A stretch of DNA of 9,852 nt. It comes from an uncultured Alistipes sp. GTDB taxonomy: Bacteria > Bacteroidota > Bacteroidia > Bacteroidales > Rikenellaceae. A model generated the notes under the pieces. The model saw nothing but the letters and a program-made list of their open reading frames with translations. It was not told the origin of the DNA and ran no database searches. This document shows positions 1-7,677 of this stretch, piece by piece; within the stretch, counting starts at the first letter, position 1; each line of letters starts with the position of its first letter. A program made the position numbers and the translations under genes. The stretch spans positions 1 through 9,852 of the forward strand of contig CAAGHX010000203.1 in assembly GCA_900769745.1 (NCBI GenBank), in the 5' to 3' direction.

Positions 1-537
1 CACATCAGCACCGCGAGCTATGATAGGTTCTACAACTGCCCTTACCGTCTGCTCGGTTGATGGCAGAGCCTCAGCATTGGCCTCAACAGCCTCGACAAAA
101 CCCTCGCCTACAGCTCTAATGACCTCTACGCCCTCGCCATACTTAGCGAGTGTTGCCAGGAACTTCTCACTCTTCAGACTTCGCTCGGTGGCTATCACAC
201 CCACCACACCCGAACGAGTACTCTTGCAGGCAGGTTTCACGGCAGGCTCCAAACCTACGAAAGGGACATCGGAAAACATTGCTCTCAGATGCTCGATAGC
301 TGCTGCCGTTGCCGTATTACACGCCACAACAATCATCTTACACCCTCTCGACAATAGCTCTCGCACCGACTCTGTCGCCAAAAGCCTTATCTCTTCAGCC
401 GACTTTTGTCCATAAGGACAATTCTTGCCATCTCCCAGATAGATAATAGACTCCTCGGGCAGTGCTCGATACAGCTCACGCCACACCGACAAACCGCCAA
501 AACCAGAATCATATACACCTATCGGGCTATTATTCAT
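1..537 (-). CDS. murI: Glutamate racemase, N-terminal 179 residues (cut by window edge)
   Basis: Interconverts L- and D-glutamate in the cytoplasm, supplying D-Glu for peptidoglycan. Reading leftwards from the ATG at 537, the frame stays open to base 1, so the C-terminal third is outside the window (the family is usually about 260-280 residues). Visible motifs are GVYDSGFGGLSV (residues 7-18, with the catalytic-site Asp10 and Ser11), a GDGKNCPYG segment (35-43), and VVACNTAT (70-77) with the first catalytic cysteine at Cys73. The second cysteine (GCTHYP motif) should lie off the edge and cannot be checked. The ATG overlaps the last 8 bases of aroK, so the two are probably translationally coupled. 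It is the last visible gene of the plsC-parE-parC-aroK-murI series. Identity is confident from the motifs; only completeness is unknown. Confidence 0.93.
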   Translation of the reverse strand, partial: MNNSPIGVYDSGFGGLSVWRELYRALPEESIIYLGDGKNCPYGQKSAEEIRLLATESVRELLSRGCKMIVVACNTATAAAIEHLRAMFSDVPFVGLEPAVKPACKSTRSGVVGVIATERSLKSEKFLATLAKYGEGVEVIRAVGEGFVEAVEANAEALPSTEQTVRAVVEPIIARGADV

Positions 538-1060
538 TGCTCTTTAGATACTCTAATATAATATTTATAATCTCCGCATCGCTACGCTCGGCGCAATCGA
601 CGATATGCTCGGCCTTAGAATAGAACGGCTCACGCTCGGCCATATTCTGCGTCATAAATACCACGAGCTCCTCATCGTTCAAACCTCTGAGCTTAGGACG
701 TTTCTGGCGACCATTGGGGCTGAGACGAGAAGCAATTTGCTGTGCTGTACGACGCAGATACACGCACTCGCCCATACGGTTCATATATTCCATATTATCG
801 GCCCATGTAGGTGCACCACCGCCAGTCGAGATAATCAAATCGCCCTCGGCCTCGGCCAGTTCCTCAATCAACACTCGCTCGGCCTTGCGGAAGTACTCCT
901 CGCCAGCAAACTTGAAGATGTCGCTCACCGACGCACCCTCGCGCTGCTCAATCTCTGAGTCCATATCGACAAACCTAAAATTTGTCACCTTCGACAATTT
1001 CCTACCAAGAGTACTCTTGCCGCAACCCATATATCCCACCAAGAATAGCTTCTTAGCCAT
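530..1060 (-). CDS. aroK: Shikimate kinase
   Basis: Phosphorylates shikimate at the 3-hydroxyl with ATP, a step of the cytoplasmic chorismate pathway. The 176 residues match the usual family length. Seen in order: P-loop GYMGCGKST at 9-17; VDMD at 31-34, whose Asp34 aligns with the shikimate/Mg-binding aspartate; Arg58 in YFRKAE, a substrate-binding arginine; the glycine triad in STGGGAP at 80-82; an Arg-Pro lid segment at 121-122; and Arg143 in REPFY, another conserved substrate arginine. All key residues are present, so the enzyme should be active. The ATG at 1060 lies 14 bp after the parC stop, with no clear Shine-Dalgarno. The gene ends 8 bases inside murI, so it sits in the same transcript as the topoisomerase IV genes. 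AroK and AroL are not separable by sequence here; aroK is used as the default symbol. Confidence 0.95.
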   Translation of the reverse strand: MAKKLFLVGYMGCGKSTLGRKLSKVTNFRFVDMDSEIEQREGASVSDIFKFAGEEYFRKAERVLIEELAEAEGDLIISTGGGAPTWADNMEYMNRMGECVYLRRTAQQIASRLSPNGRQKRPKLRGLNDEELVVFMTQNMAEREPFYSKAEHIVDCAERSDAEIINIILEYLKSNE

Positions 1061-1074
1061 AGCAGCAACGGATT

Positions 1075-3852
1075 TTAGAATAGGTTGAGCTGCGCAGAGT
1101 CTATCACAATCGCAGACTCCTCCTCGGCATCGAGTGGCGAAGCCTCATATACAGCCTCATCATCACCCGCATCTGCTGGAGCAAGCTCCATTGCATCGCC
1201 GATATCTACACCATCAACATCCTCAACATCCATAGGCTCAGCATCAGCCTCCTCTGCGCTCTCCTCTACTGGAGGTAGCTCAGGCTCAACGAACGTGAGT
1301 GTTGCCACATCGTAAGTGGTAATTCGCTTACCCTTAGCACGATGGCTCTTAACGCCAACAAACGAATCAACATCCACCTCATCGGCTGGACGCGATGCCT
1401 GCGCACCCTTATATGTAACTACGAGTGTCGCACCTGCTCTATCGGTGATGGCCACAAAGTCCATCATATTATCCTCATCGAGGAACGAGAGCATCTTCTC
1501 TGTTGGCTCCAACTGGAAGCGCTTCATATAGTAGTAACTCTGCTCCTTATCGAAGTAGCAAACGCTATATACTCGGCCAGCCACATATCGCTCCACCTTG
1601 ATTGTATCATCGGGGAAGTGCTGGTCAACGCCAAAGCCTGTGATATAGTACTTCGACTTAGAGGTCCATACCACCAACTTATCCTCACCCTTGAACTCGC
1701 CGAGCAATACGCCACGGCCATCGGTATTCAAGCGGCGCACATCCTCGTCGTACCAGATATTCTGGCCACCCAATGTAGATGTACCCTTCTCCTTGAGGAC
1801 AATCTTGTGGATGCTATATCGAGAGAACAGATTACCCTGGCTCTGGCGACCCTTGATAGCCACAGTCGAGAAGTCCAAATCGACAATCACCTTCTTCAAG
1901 CGTGGACGTGGTCGGAAGTAAATCTTCAGCACCTCGGCCTCGCCATTTGGATTCACCGACATGTAGAGCAACTCGCTCTTGGCTGTGCCCTTGGTCAAGT
2001 CGTACTCCTTATCGCGTGTGATGCTCTTGATTGCGCAGCGCTTCATCATAATTGCGCCACCTCGGCCGTCACGGTAGAGTACGTTATAAATTGTGCGCTC
2101 GTCGTTGCGCTTAAATACTCCGATGTAGTAGATATTCTTATCGAAGAAGGCCTTATCATCGACCTTCGTAATCTTATATCGACCATCCTTAAGGATAACA
2201 ATCACATCGTCGATATCGCTACAGTCGCAGACAAACTCGGCATCCTTCATACCCTTACCAATACCATAGAATCCCTCGGCTCTATCGACATACAACTTGG
2301 CATTGGTTACAGCCACCTTTGTAGCCTCGATAGTGTCGAACTCACGAATCTCGGTCTTACGATCACGGCCCTTGCCATACTTCTCGCGAATACGCTCATA
2401 GTAGGCAATAGCATAATCGGTGAGGTGGTCAATATCGTACTGAGTGGACTTCATATCCTCCTCAATCTTCTTTATCTCGTTATCGGCCTTCTCGGTATCG
2501 TAACGCGAGATACGGATGAACTTCAGCTCTGTCAAACGCTGCACATCCTCCATTGTAACCTCGCGGCGCAACTTCTTCTTGAATGGCTCCAAGCCCTTAT
2601 CGACAGCCTCATAAGCAGCCTCACGGGTGCGGCAGCCCTCGATAAGTTGATATAGCTTGTTCTCGATGAAGATACGCTCCAACGATGCTGCGTGCCAAGC
2701 CTCCTGCAACTCGAAAAGGCGAATCTCCAACTCACGACCCAACAAATAGCGAGTATGGTCGGCCGAACGACGCAAGATATCCGACACACCCATAAAGCAA
2801 GGTTTGTCGTCCATAATCACGCAGGCATTTGGCGAGATAGATACCTCACACGATGTGAAGGCATAAAGTGCATCGATGGTCTTGTCGCTCGACTCGTCAT
2901 TAGCTACGTGAACAACAATCTCCACCTTATCGGCGGTCAAATCATCGACCTTCTTAACCTTAATCTTACCCTTCTCGATAGCCTTCAAAATAGAATCTTT
3001 GATAGACTCTGAAGTAGTTGAGAATGGTATTTCGGTAATAACGAGCGTACGCTTATCGACCTTCGAGATGCGAGCACGCACCTTCACTGCGCCACCACGC
3101 AAACCATCGTTATAACGGCTGGCATCCATCAAACCACCTGTTGGGAAATCTGGCAGAAGCTGGAAATCCTCGCCCTTGAGGTGCGAGATACAAGCCGAGA
3201 TGAGCTCGTTGAAGTTATGAGGCAGAATCTTCGATGCCAAACCAACGGCGATACCCTCGGTACCCTGCGCCAACAAAAGAGGGAACTTGATTGGCAATGT
3301 CACAGGCTCCTCGTTACGGCCGTCGTAAGAGCGCATCCACTCGGTTGTCTTCTTGTTAAAGACAACATCCAACGCAAACTTCGACAAGCGAGCCTCGATA
3401 TATCGACCTGCAGCCGCCTCGTCACCCGTAAGGATATTACCCCAGTTACCCTGGCAGTCGATGAGCAGATCCTTCTGACCCAACTGCACCAGTGCATCCT
3501 TGATAGAGGCATCACCGTGAGGGTGATACTGCATCGCCTGACCTACGATATTAGCAACCTTGTTATAGCGACCATCGTCGCAACACTTCATTGCGTGCAA
3601 TATACGACGCTGCACAGGCTTCAAACCATCCTCTGCGTGAGGCACTGCACGCTCCAAAATAACATACGAGGCATAGTCCAAAAACCAGTTTTGGTACATT
3701 CCCGTAAGCTTGCGCATATTGCCCGAATCGCTGAAAAGACGCGAATATTTACCTTGAACGGCTGCACCAGAATCAGCAGCAACCATATCGTCCTGCTCCT
3801 CAAGATTCTGCGAAACCTCAATCTCTTCTATTATATCTTTCTCCTCTGCCAT
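1075..3852 (-). CDS. parC: DNA topoisomerase IV subunit A (ParC-type), with acidic tail ending in QLNLF
   Basis: DNA-cleaving and rejoining subunit of a type IIA topoisomerase, pairing with the ParE encoded just upstream to decatenate chromosomes. The protein has 925 residues. An acidic N-terminal extension (1-45) precedes the winged-helix breakage domain, which starts near Met46. The catalytic tyrosine is Tyr151 in GRYIEARLS, with Arg150 beside it. The quinolone-region motif YHPHGDASIKD (109-119) has Ala115 where E. coli GyrA has Ser83. A coiled-coil-rich segment lies at about 400-490, followed by a beta-pinwheel-like C-terminal domain (about 530-850) without a canonical QRRGGKG gyrase box. 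Residues 856-925 form an acidic linker (25 Asp/Glu, no Lys or Arg) that ends in QLNLF. ParC is preferred over GyrA because of the adjacent parE, the sequence resemblance to the Bacteroides second GyrA-family protein, and the missing box. It lies 53 bp after parE and 14 bp before aroK. The weak A-rich leader before ATG 3852 is normal for the phylum. Confidence 0.93.
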   Translation of the reverse strand: MAEEKDIIEEIEVSQNLEEQDDMVAADSGAAVQGKYSRLFSDSGNMRKLTGMYQNWFLDYASYVILERAVPHAEDGLKPVQRRILHAMKCCDDGRYNKVANIVGQAMQYHPHGDASIKDALVQLGQKDLLIDCQGNWGNILTGDEAAAGRYIEARLSKFALDVVFNKKTTEWMRSYDGRNEEPVTLPIKFPLLLAQGTEGIAVGLASKILPHNFNELISACISHLKGEDFQLLPDFPTGGLMDASRYNDGLRGGAVKVRARISKVDKRTLVITEIPFSTTSESIKDSILKAIEKGKIKVKKVDDLTADKVEIVVHVANDESSDKTIDALYAFTSCEVSISPNACVIMDDKPCFMGVSDILRRSADHTRYLLGRELEIRLFELQEAWHAASLERIFIENKLYQLIEGCRTREAAYEAVDKGLEPFKKKLRREVTMEDVQRLTELKFIRISRYDTEKADNEIKKIEEDMKSTQYDIDHLTDYAIAYYERIREKYGKGRDRKTEIREFDTIEATKVAVTNAKLYVDRAEGFYGIGKGMKDAEFVCDCSDIDDVIVILKDGRYKITKVDDKAFFDKNIYYIGVFKRNDERTIYNVLYRDGRGGAIMMKRCAIKSITRDKEYDLTKGTAKSELLYMSVNPNGEAEVLKIYFRPRPRLKKVIVDLDFSTVAIKGRQSQGNLFSRYSIHKIVLKEKGTSTLGGQNIWYDEDVRRLNTDGRGVLLGEFKGEDKLVVWTSKSKYYITGFGVDQHFPDDTIKVERYVAGRVYSVCYFDKEQSYYYMKRFQLEPTEKMLSFLDEDNMMDFVAITDRAGATLVVTYKGAQASRPADEVDVDSFVGVKSHRAKGKRITTYDVATLTFVEPELPPVEESAEEADAEPMDVEDVDGVDIGDAMELAPADAGDDEAVYEASPLDAEEESAIVIDSAQLNLF

Positions 3853-3905
3853 CTATGGTAGATTTTTCTTTATTATTCAGGTTAGTTGTTTATCTGCTGG
3901 CTCTG

Positions 3906-5783
3906 TTAGGCTGTCATCTCATCTACGACATCCTCCTCGATTCGCAGGTTGTCGATGATGAAGCCCTGGCGCTCGAATGTGTTCTTACCCATATAGAACT
4001 CCAGCATATCGCCGATTGGGTCGTCTTTGGTAAGGCGAACCTTATCCAGACGCATATTCTCGCCAATCAAATCCTTAAACTCGTCGGGCGAAATCTCACC
4101 AAGACCTTTGAATCGTGTAATCTCGGCCGATGCTCCACACTTCTTGATTGCTCGCTGGCGCTCCTCCTCCGAGTAACAGTAGTAGTTCTCCTTCTTGTTA
4201 CGCACACGGAAAAGTGGTGTCTGCAAGATGTAGAGATGACCCGCACGAATCAACTCGGGGAAGAACTGTACAAAGAACGAAGTCATAAGCAAGCGAATGT
4301 GCATACCATCGACATCGGCATCGGTTGCGATAATCACCTTGTTGAAACGCAGATTCTCCAAGCCATCCTCGATATTAAGAGCCGACTGCAGGAGGTTGAA
4401 CTCCTCGTTCTCGTAAACGACCTTCTTCGTTAGGCCATAGCAGTTCAGCGGCTTACCACGCAAGCAGAATACTGCCTGAGTCATAGCGTCGCGGCTTGTG
4501 GTGATAGGGCCCATCGCCGAGAGTCCCTCGGTGATGAATATCATTGTCTTCTCGGCCAACTCATTCTTGCTATCTGTGAGGTGGACCTTGCAATCACGCA
4601 ACTTACGGTTGTTCACAGCCACCTTCTTTGCTGTCTCGCGAGCCTTCTTCTGGATACCTGAGATAGCCTTGCGGGCCTTCTCGTTCTCGGCAATCTTCTT
4701 CTGCATCACCTGAGCAGTCTCGAGATGCTTGTGCAGGTAGTTATCGAGATTTGTAGCCAAGAAGTCGCCCACAAACTGCTGCATCGACACACCTGGAGCA
4801 ATCTCCTTTGAGCCAAGCTTAATCTTTGTCTGCGACTCGAAAACTGGGTCGTTCATTCTCACCGACACAGCCGCAATAATCGAAGCACGCACATCAGATG
4901 GGTCGTAATCCTTCTTGAAAAACTCCTTCACAACCTTTGCCACCGATGCACGGAAAGCGGCCTGATGAGTACCACCCTGAGGTGTGTACTGACCATTGAC
5001 AAACGAGTAATAGCTCTCGCCATAACCCGTACCGTGAGTGATTACCACGTCGATATCGTCACCCGACAGATAGATTGGTGGATACAAAGGCTCCTCCGAG
5101 AGGTTGTCGTTCACCAAATCGAGCAAACCGTTCTTCGAAACATACTCCTTGCCATTGAGGATAATCTTGAGGCCGAGGTTCAGGTAGGTGTAGTTGCGCA
5201 CCATCTGCTCGACATAGTCCATATTGTAGCTATACTCGCCAAAGATGGTCTCGTCAACGCGGAACTGAATCATAGTACCGTTACGCTCTTCAACACCACT
5301 CTCCCAACGGTCTGAAAGCTCCAAACCCTGAGCAAAGCTTACAGTATGAGCCTCGCCATCACGCACCGAGCGGGCGGTAAACTCGCTCGAGAGCATATTC
5401 ACGGCCTTCACACCCACACCATTCAAACCAACAGTCTTCTTGAAAGCCTCGCCATCGTACTTACCACCTGTATTCATCTGGCTGACGGCTGCCGACAACG
5501 ACTTCAATGGAATACCACGACCATAGTCGCGAACAGTAACCACATTGTCCTCGATTGTAATCTCGATGCGGTCGCCCGCACCCATAATAAACTCGTCGAT
5601 AGAGTTATCGACAGTCTCCTTCACCAGTACATAGATACCATCATCGGCCTGTGAGCCATCGCCCAACTTGCCGATGTACATACCAGGACGCAGACGCAAG
5701 TGCTCGCGAGGCGAGAGCGTCTTAATCGAATCATCATCGTAGGCCACTGTGGCCGCATTGTTGTTTTTTATATTGTTTGCCAT
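3906..5783 (-). CDS. parE: DNA topoisomerase IV subunit B (ParE-type)
   Basis: ATPase subunit of topoisomerase IV, which drives strand passage by the ParC dimer. At 625 residues it is close to E. coli ParE (about 630) and far shorter than E. coli GyrB (about 800). GHKL ATPase motifs are complete: KETVDNSIDE with Glu56 (the general base) and Asn60 (Mg binding); VRDYGRGIP at 84-92; and GGKYDG...VGLNGVGVKAVN at 106-129, the ATP lid. The transducer domain follows at about 230-400. The TOPRIM metal site has Glu419 in TEGLSA and Asp488/Asp490 in ATDADVDGMHIR. RFKGLGE at 557-563 is the conserved C-terminal TOPRIM/tail motif. The start ATG at 5783 has only an A-rich leader. The gene sits 74 bp after plsC, where a possible internal promoter is present, and 53 bp before parC, so A and B subunits should be made together. 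Confidence 0.94.
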   Translation of the reverse strand: MANNIKNNNAATVAYDDDSIKTLSPREHLRLRPGMYIGKLGDGSQADDGIYVLVKETVDNSIDEFIMGAGDRIEITIEDNVVTVRDYGRGIPLKSLSAAVSQMNTGGKYDGEAFKKTVGLNGVGVKAVNMLSSEFTARSVRDGEAHTVSFAQGLELSDRWESGVEERNGTMIQFRVDETIFGEYSYNMDYVEQMVRNYTYLNLGLKIILNGKEYVSKNGLLDLVNDNLSEEPLYPPIYLSGDDIDVVITHGTGYGESYYSFVNGQYTPQGGTHQAAFRASVAKVVKEFFKKDYDPSDVRASIIAAVSVRMNDPVFESQTKIKLGSKEIAPGVSMQQFVGDFLATNLDNYLHKHLETAQVMQKKIAENEKARKAISGIQKKARETAKKVAVNNRKLRDCKVHLTDSKNELAEKTMIFITEGLSAMGPITTSRDAMTQAVFCLRGKPLNCYGLTKKVVYENEEFNLLQSALNIEDGLENLRFNKVIIATDADVDGMHIRLLMTSFFVQFFPELIRAGHLYILQTPLFRVRNKKENYYCYSEEERQRAIKKCGASAEITRFKGLGEISPDEFKDLIGENMRLDKVRLTKDDPIGDMLEFYMGKNTFERQGFIIDNLRIEEDVVDEMTA

Positions 5784-5816
5784 ATAGCTTTATTTCTCAT
5801 TTTGTGGGTTAGACCG

Positions 5817-5824
5817 CAAAATTA
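5817..5824 (-). promoter_or_regulatory. Possible -7 box of an internal promoter before parE
   Basis: On the minus strand this reads TAATTTTG, a full match to the Bacteroidota -7 consensus TAnnTTTG. It is placed in the 74-bp gap between plsC and parE, about 33 bases upstream of the parE ATG. No TTTG is found at the usual 19-21 base distance upstream, so it could be weak or accidental. If used, it would let parE-parC-aroK-murI be transcribed independently of plsC. Confidence 0.4.
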
Positions 5825-5857
5825 CGACCTCACTTTGCCAATTTCTGTCACTGGCCA

Positions 5858-6601
5858 CTATTTTTTCTGGGCAGCTACCTCCTCGCGCAACTTTGCCAAC
5901 TCGTCAACCATCTGCTCACGCACCTTCTGAGCCATCTCCTTAACGTCGGTTGCAGCAATCTCCTCAACCGAGATAGGCTTCATCACGCGAATAGCAACGT
6001 GATTGGTCCAGTTTACAAGCCAGCCCTTGCGGAACATATTGTTGGTGCCGGTCATCACGATTGGCAGAATCTCCACATTAGCCTCCTTGGCCAAGTTGAA
6101 AGCGCCCATCTTGAAACGGTTGATCTCGCCAGTCTTTGAACGTGTACCCTCAGGGAAGATAGCCACACTCGCACCACGGCCGAGCCAGAGCTTACCCAAC
6201 GACAACACCTTTGCCATAGCCTCCGATGGATTACCACGCTCGATTGGAATATCACCGTGGATTGTGAGCAATGGACCCATAAATGGCACACGGAACACCT
6301 CGCGCTTCGACACCCAGCGGAAGTTCAAAGGAATCTTGTACGCTGCGAAGATATCGACACCTGAGTTGTGGTTCATCACCATCACATAAGCCTTGTTTGG
6401 GTCGATATTCTCCACACCGTCTATTGTACGCTTCATACGGGGAGGAATACCGAAGAGCCATTTGCAAATGCAGCGAGAGCACTCGTGCACCCAACGGCGG
6501 CTCTTATCAAAGGGATAAGTTACGCCCAAAACGATAATCGAAACGACAAACCAAAACGACACCTGAAGGAGCGTAAAAATATAGTACAGAATAGATAACA
6601 T
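5858..6601 (-). CDS. plsC: PlsC-family 1-acyl-sn-glycerol-3-phosphate acyltransferase
   Basis: Predicted to acylate lysophosphatidic acid at sn-2 at the inner membrane, giving phosphatidic acid. The 247 residues from ATG 6601 start with a hydrophobic segment (about 2-28) suited to membrane anchoring. The four acyltransferase blocks are present: NHNSGVD (77-83; catalytic His78 and Asp83 in the HX4D arrangement), GDIPIERG (116-123), FPEGTRS (149-155) and LPIVMTG (179-185). The frame extends 12 codons further to a TTG at 6637, but that TTG is the end of the -7 promoter box, so it should not be transcribed. The ATG at 6601 is preceded by AGGAG, unusually close at 2 bases. It is the first gene of the operon leading into parE. 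Substrate is inferred from the family; other PlsC-type acyltransferases act on related lipids. Confidence 0.88.
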   Translation of the reverse strand: MLSILYYIFTLLQVSFWFVVSIIVLGVTYPFDKSRRWVHECSRCICKWLFGIPPRMKRTIDGVENIDPNKAYVMVMNHNSGVDIFAAYKIPLNFRWVSKREVFRVPFMGPLLTIHGDIPIERGNPSEAMAKVLSLGKLWLGRGASVAIFPEGTRSKTGEINRFKMGAFNLAKEANVEILPIVMTGTNNMFRKGWLVNWTNHVAIRVMKPISVEEIAATDVKEMAQKVREQMVDELAKLREEVAAQKK

Positions 6602-6634
6602 AACTCCTGTTTTAATTAAAAAAATTCTATCTCG

Positions 6635-6666
6635 CAAATTTACTCATTTTTAATGAGTGACCCAAA
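6635..6666 (-). promoter_or_regulatory. Bacteroidota-type promoter for the plsC-parE-parC-aroK-murI operon
   Basis: Read on the minus strand, TTTG (6666-6663) is followed after exactly 20 bases by TAAATTTG (6642-6635). This fits the primary-sigma promoter of the phylum (TTTG, 19-21 bases, TAnnTTTG). A start about 7 bases downstream would give a leader of roughly 25-30 bases before the plsC ATG at 6601. Confidence 0.75.
6642..6658. repeat. Perfect dyad inside the plsC promoter spacer (operator candidate)
   Basis: ACTCATT, three bases, AATGAGT: a 7-bp perfect inverted repeat. It lies almost wholly between the -33 and -7 boxes, where a bound dimeric repressor would block RNA polymerase. The short arms and lack of a following T-run in the transcript argue against a terminator. 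No regulator is encoded nearby to assign to it. Confidence 0.4.
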
Positions 6667-6723
6667 ATTTTCGCCCCATTTTTTCAAAATGTTTTCATCA
6701 AATGCATTATAAAGCTCGCAAGA

Positions 6724-6754
6724 TTTGAAAAACTCAAATTCTTAACTATCTTTG
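6724..6754 (+). promoter_or_regulatory. Bacteroidota-type promoter for the MBL-fold gene
   Basis: TTTG at 6724-6727, a 19-base spacer, then TATCTTTG at 6747-6754, matching the -33/-7 consensus of the phylum. It is divergent from the plsC promoter, with the two -33 boxes 57 bases apart. Transcription should begin near 6761, leaving a leader of about 117 bases before the ATG at 6878. Confidence 0.75.
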
Positions 6755-6877
6755 TAGAGATGGTTTGCTCAAGAAATGGCTCATTTGGCAGATGCCCAGC
6801 GTAGCTGCTACACAATTTCCGATGCAGACAAAAAAATTAATATTAAGAGAATTATAAACCAACAAAACCTAAATACG

Positions 6878-7603
6878 ATGTCAATTTTTTCAATATTCGG
6901 CAAGGGCAAAAACACTCAGATTGACTACCCTACCGACACCGTAACATACGGCGACGAAGAACAAGTAAAATTCACATTTTTCAAACACGCATCATTCGCA
7001 TTCGAGGCTTGCGGATTGCGTTTTTATGTTGACCCCGTAGCTCAATATGCAAAATATAGCCAGCTTCCCAAGGCCGACGTGGTGCTTGTTTCGCACCACC
7101 ACTACGACCACCTGGACCGCGCAGCCATCGAGGATGTAACCACTCGTCAGAGCACCATAATTTGCGACAAAACTTCAGCCGAAGCATTTGACGGCGAGGC
7201 TGTTGTGATGACACCAGGAATGAAAGCTCAGGTTGGCAAGGATATCACCATCGAGGCCGTTCCAGCCTATAATACTTCGGAAGGCCACACCGATTTTCAC
7301 CCCAAGGCAAGAGAGGATAATGGCTACGTTGTGGAGCTAATTCAGGGCCTTAGAATCTATATCGCGGGCGATGGCGAGCCCACTCCCGAGATGCTTGCAT
7401 TACAGGATATCGACATCGCATTTTTGCCCGTAAACCAGCCCTACACAATGACTGTTGACCAGGCAATCGAGGTTGTAAAGACCATCAAGCCTCGCATCTT
7501 CTACCCCTACCACTATGGCGAAGTAGAGGAAAAGACCGACATCGAACGCCTACAGCGCGAACTGGCAGACGTAACCGATGTAAGGGTATTTCCAATGGAG
7601 TAA
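6878..7603 (+). CDS. Metallo-beta-lactamase-fold hydrolase (UlaG/YtkL-like group)
   Basis: Probable cytoplasmic metal-dependent hydrolase of unknown substrate, 241 residues, without signal peptide or membrane segment. The metal-binding signature HHHYDHLD is at 73-80 (HxHxDH: His73, His75, Asp77, His78). Further likely ligands are His137 or His141 in the GHTDFHP segment, Asp165 in IAGDGE, and His212 in YPYHYGE. The order and spacing suit the broad COG2220-type family, which includes L-ascorbate-6-phosphate lactonase UlaG, but no ascorbate genes are nearby and no substrate can be named. The chosen start MSIFSIFGKG follows an A-rich leader. The frame also opens at ATG 6776, inside the transcript, which would add 34 polar residues with no family resemblance; that longer form cannot be excluded. 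The gene is monocistronic with its own promoter. Confidence 0.85.
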   Translation: MSIFSIFGKGKNTQIDYPTDTVTYGDEEQVKFTFFKHASFAFEACGLRFYVDPVAQYAKYSQLPKADVVLVSHHHYDHLDRAAIEDVTTRQSTIICDKTSAEAFDGEAVVMTPGMKAQVGKDITIEAVPAYNTSEGHTDFHPKAREDNGYVVELIQGLRIYIAGDGEPTPEMLALQDIDIAFLPVNQPYTMTVDQAIEVVKTIKPRIFYPYHYGEVEEKTDIERLQRELADVTDVRVFPME

Positions 7604-7646
7604 ATAAAAAAGAGACGAAGTGCAGGACAAAACGCCTGCACTTCGT
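7604..7646 (-). terminator. Intrinsic terminator, mainly for the minus-strand membrane protein gene
   Basis: Perfect 12-bp stem ACGAAGTGCAGG (7615-7626) and CCTGCACTTCGT (7635-7646) with an 8-base loop. On the minus strand the stem is followed by CTCTTTTTTATTT, a good U-tract, so it terminates transcription of the gene ending at 7678. In the plus direction the stem begins 11 bases after the MBL gene stop and may also act, but the sequence after it is poor in T. Confidence 0.85.
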
Positions 7647-7677
7647 GCTTCTATAAATAGTTGATTGAAAATGTAAA

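Noticed and set aside
20..415. 131-codon plus-strand frame at the left edge
   Set aside because: It is antisense to murI, whose racemase motifs are clear on the minus strand.
1342..2655. A 437-codon open frame on the plus strand antisense to parC, with several other long antisense frames across parC and parE
   Set aside because: These lie entirely opposite confidently identified topoisomerase genes, have low-complexity Leu/Ile/His-rich translations, and lack recognisable motifs, promoters or leaders. They are mirror effects of codon bias.
6055..6598. Several short frames overlapping plsC on both strands
   Set aside because: Shadows of plsC, which has all four acyltransferase motifs in one uninterrupted frame.
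6635..6637. TTG start giving a 259-residue PlsC
   Set aside because: The TTG is the last three bases of the -7 box, upstream of the transcription start; ATG 6601 is used.
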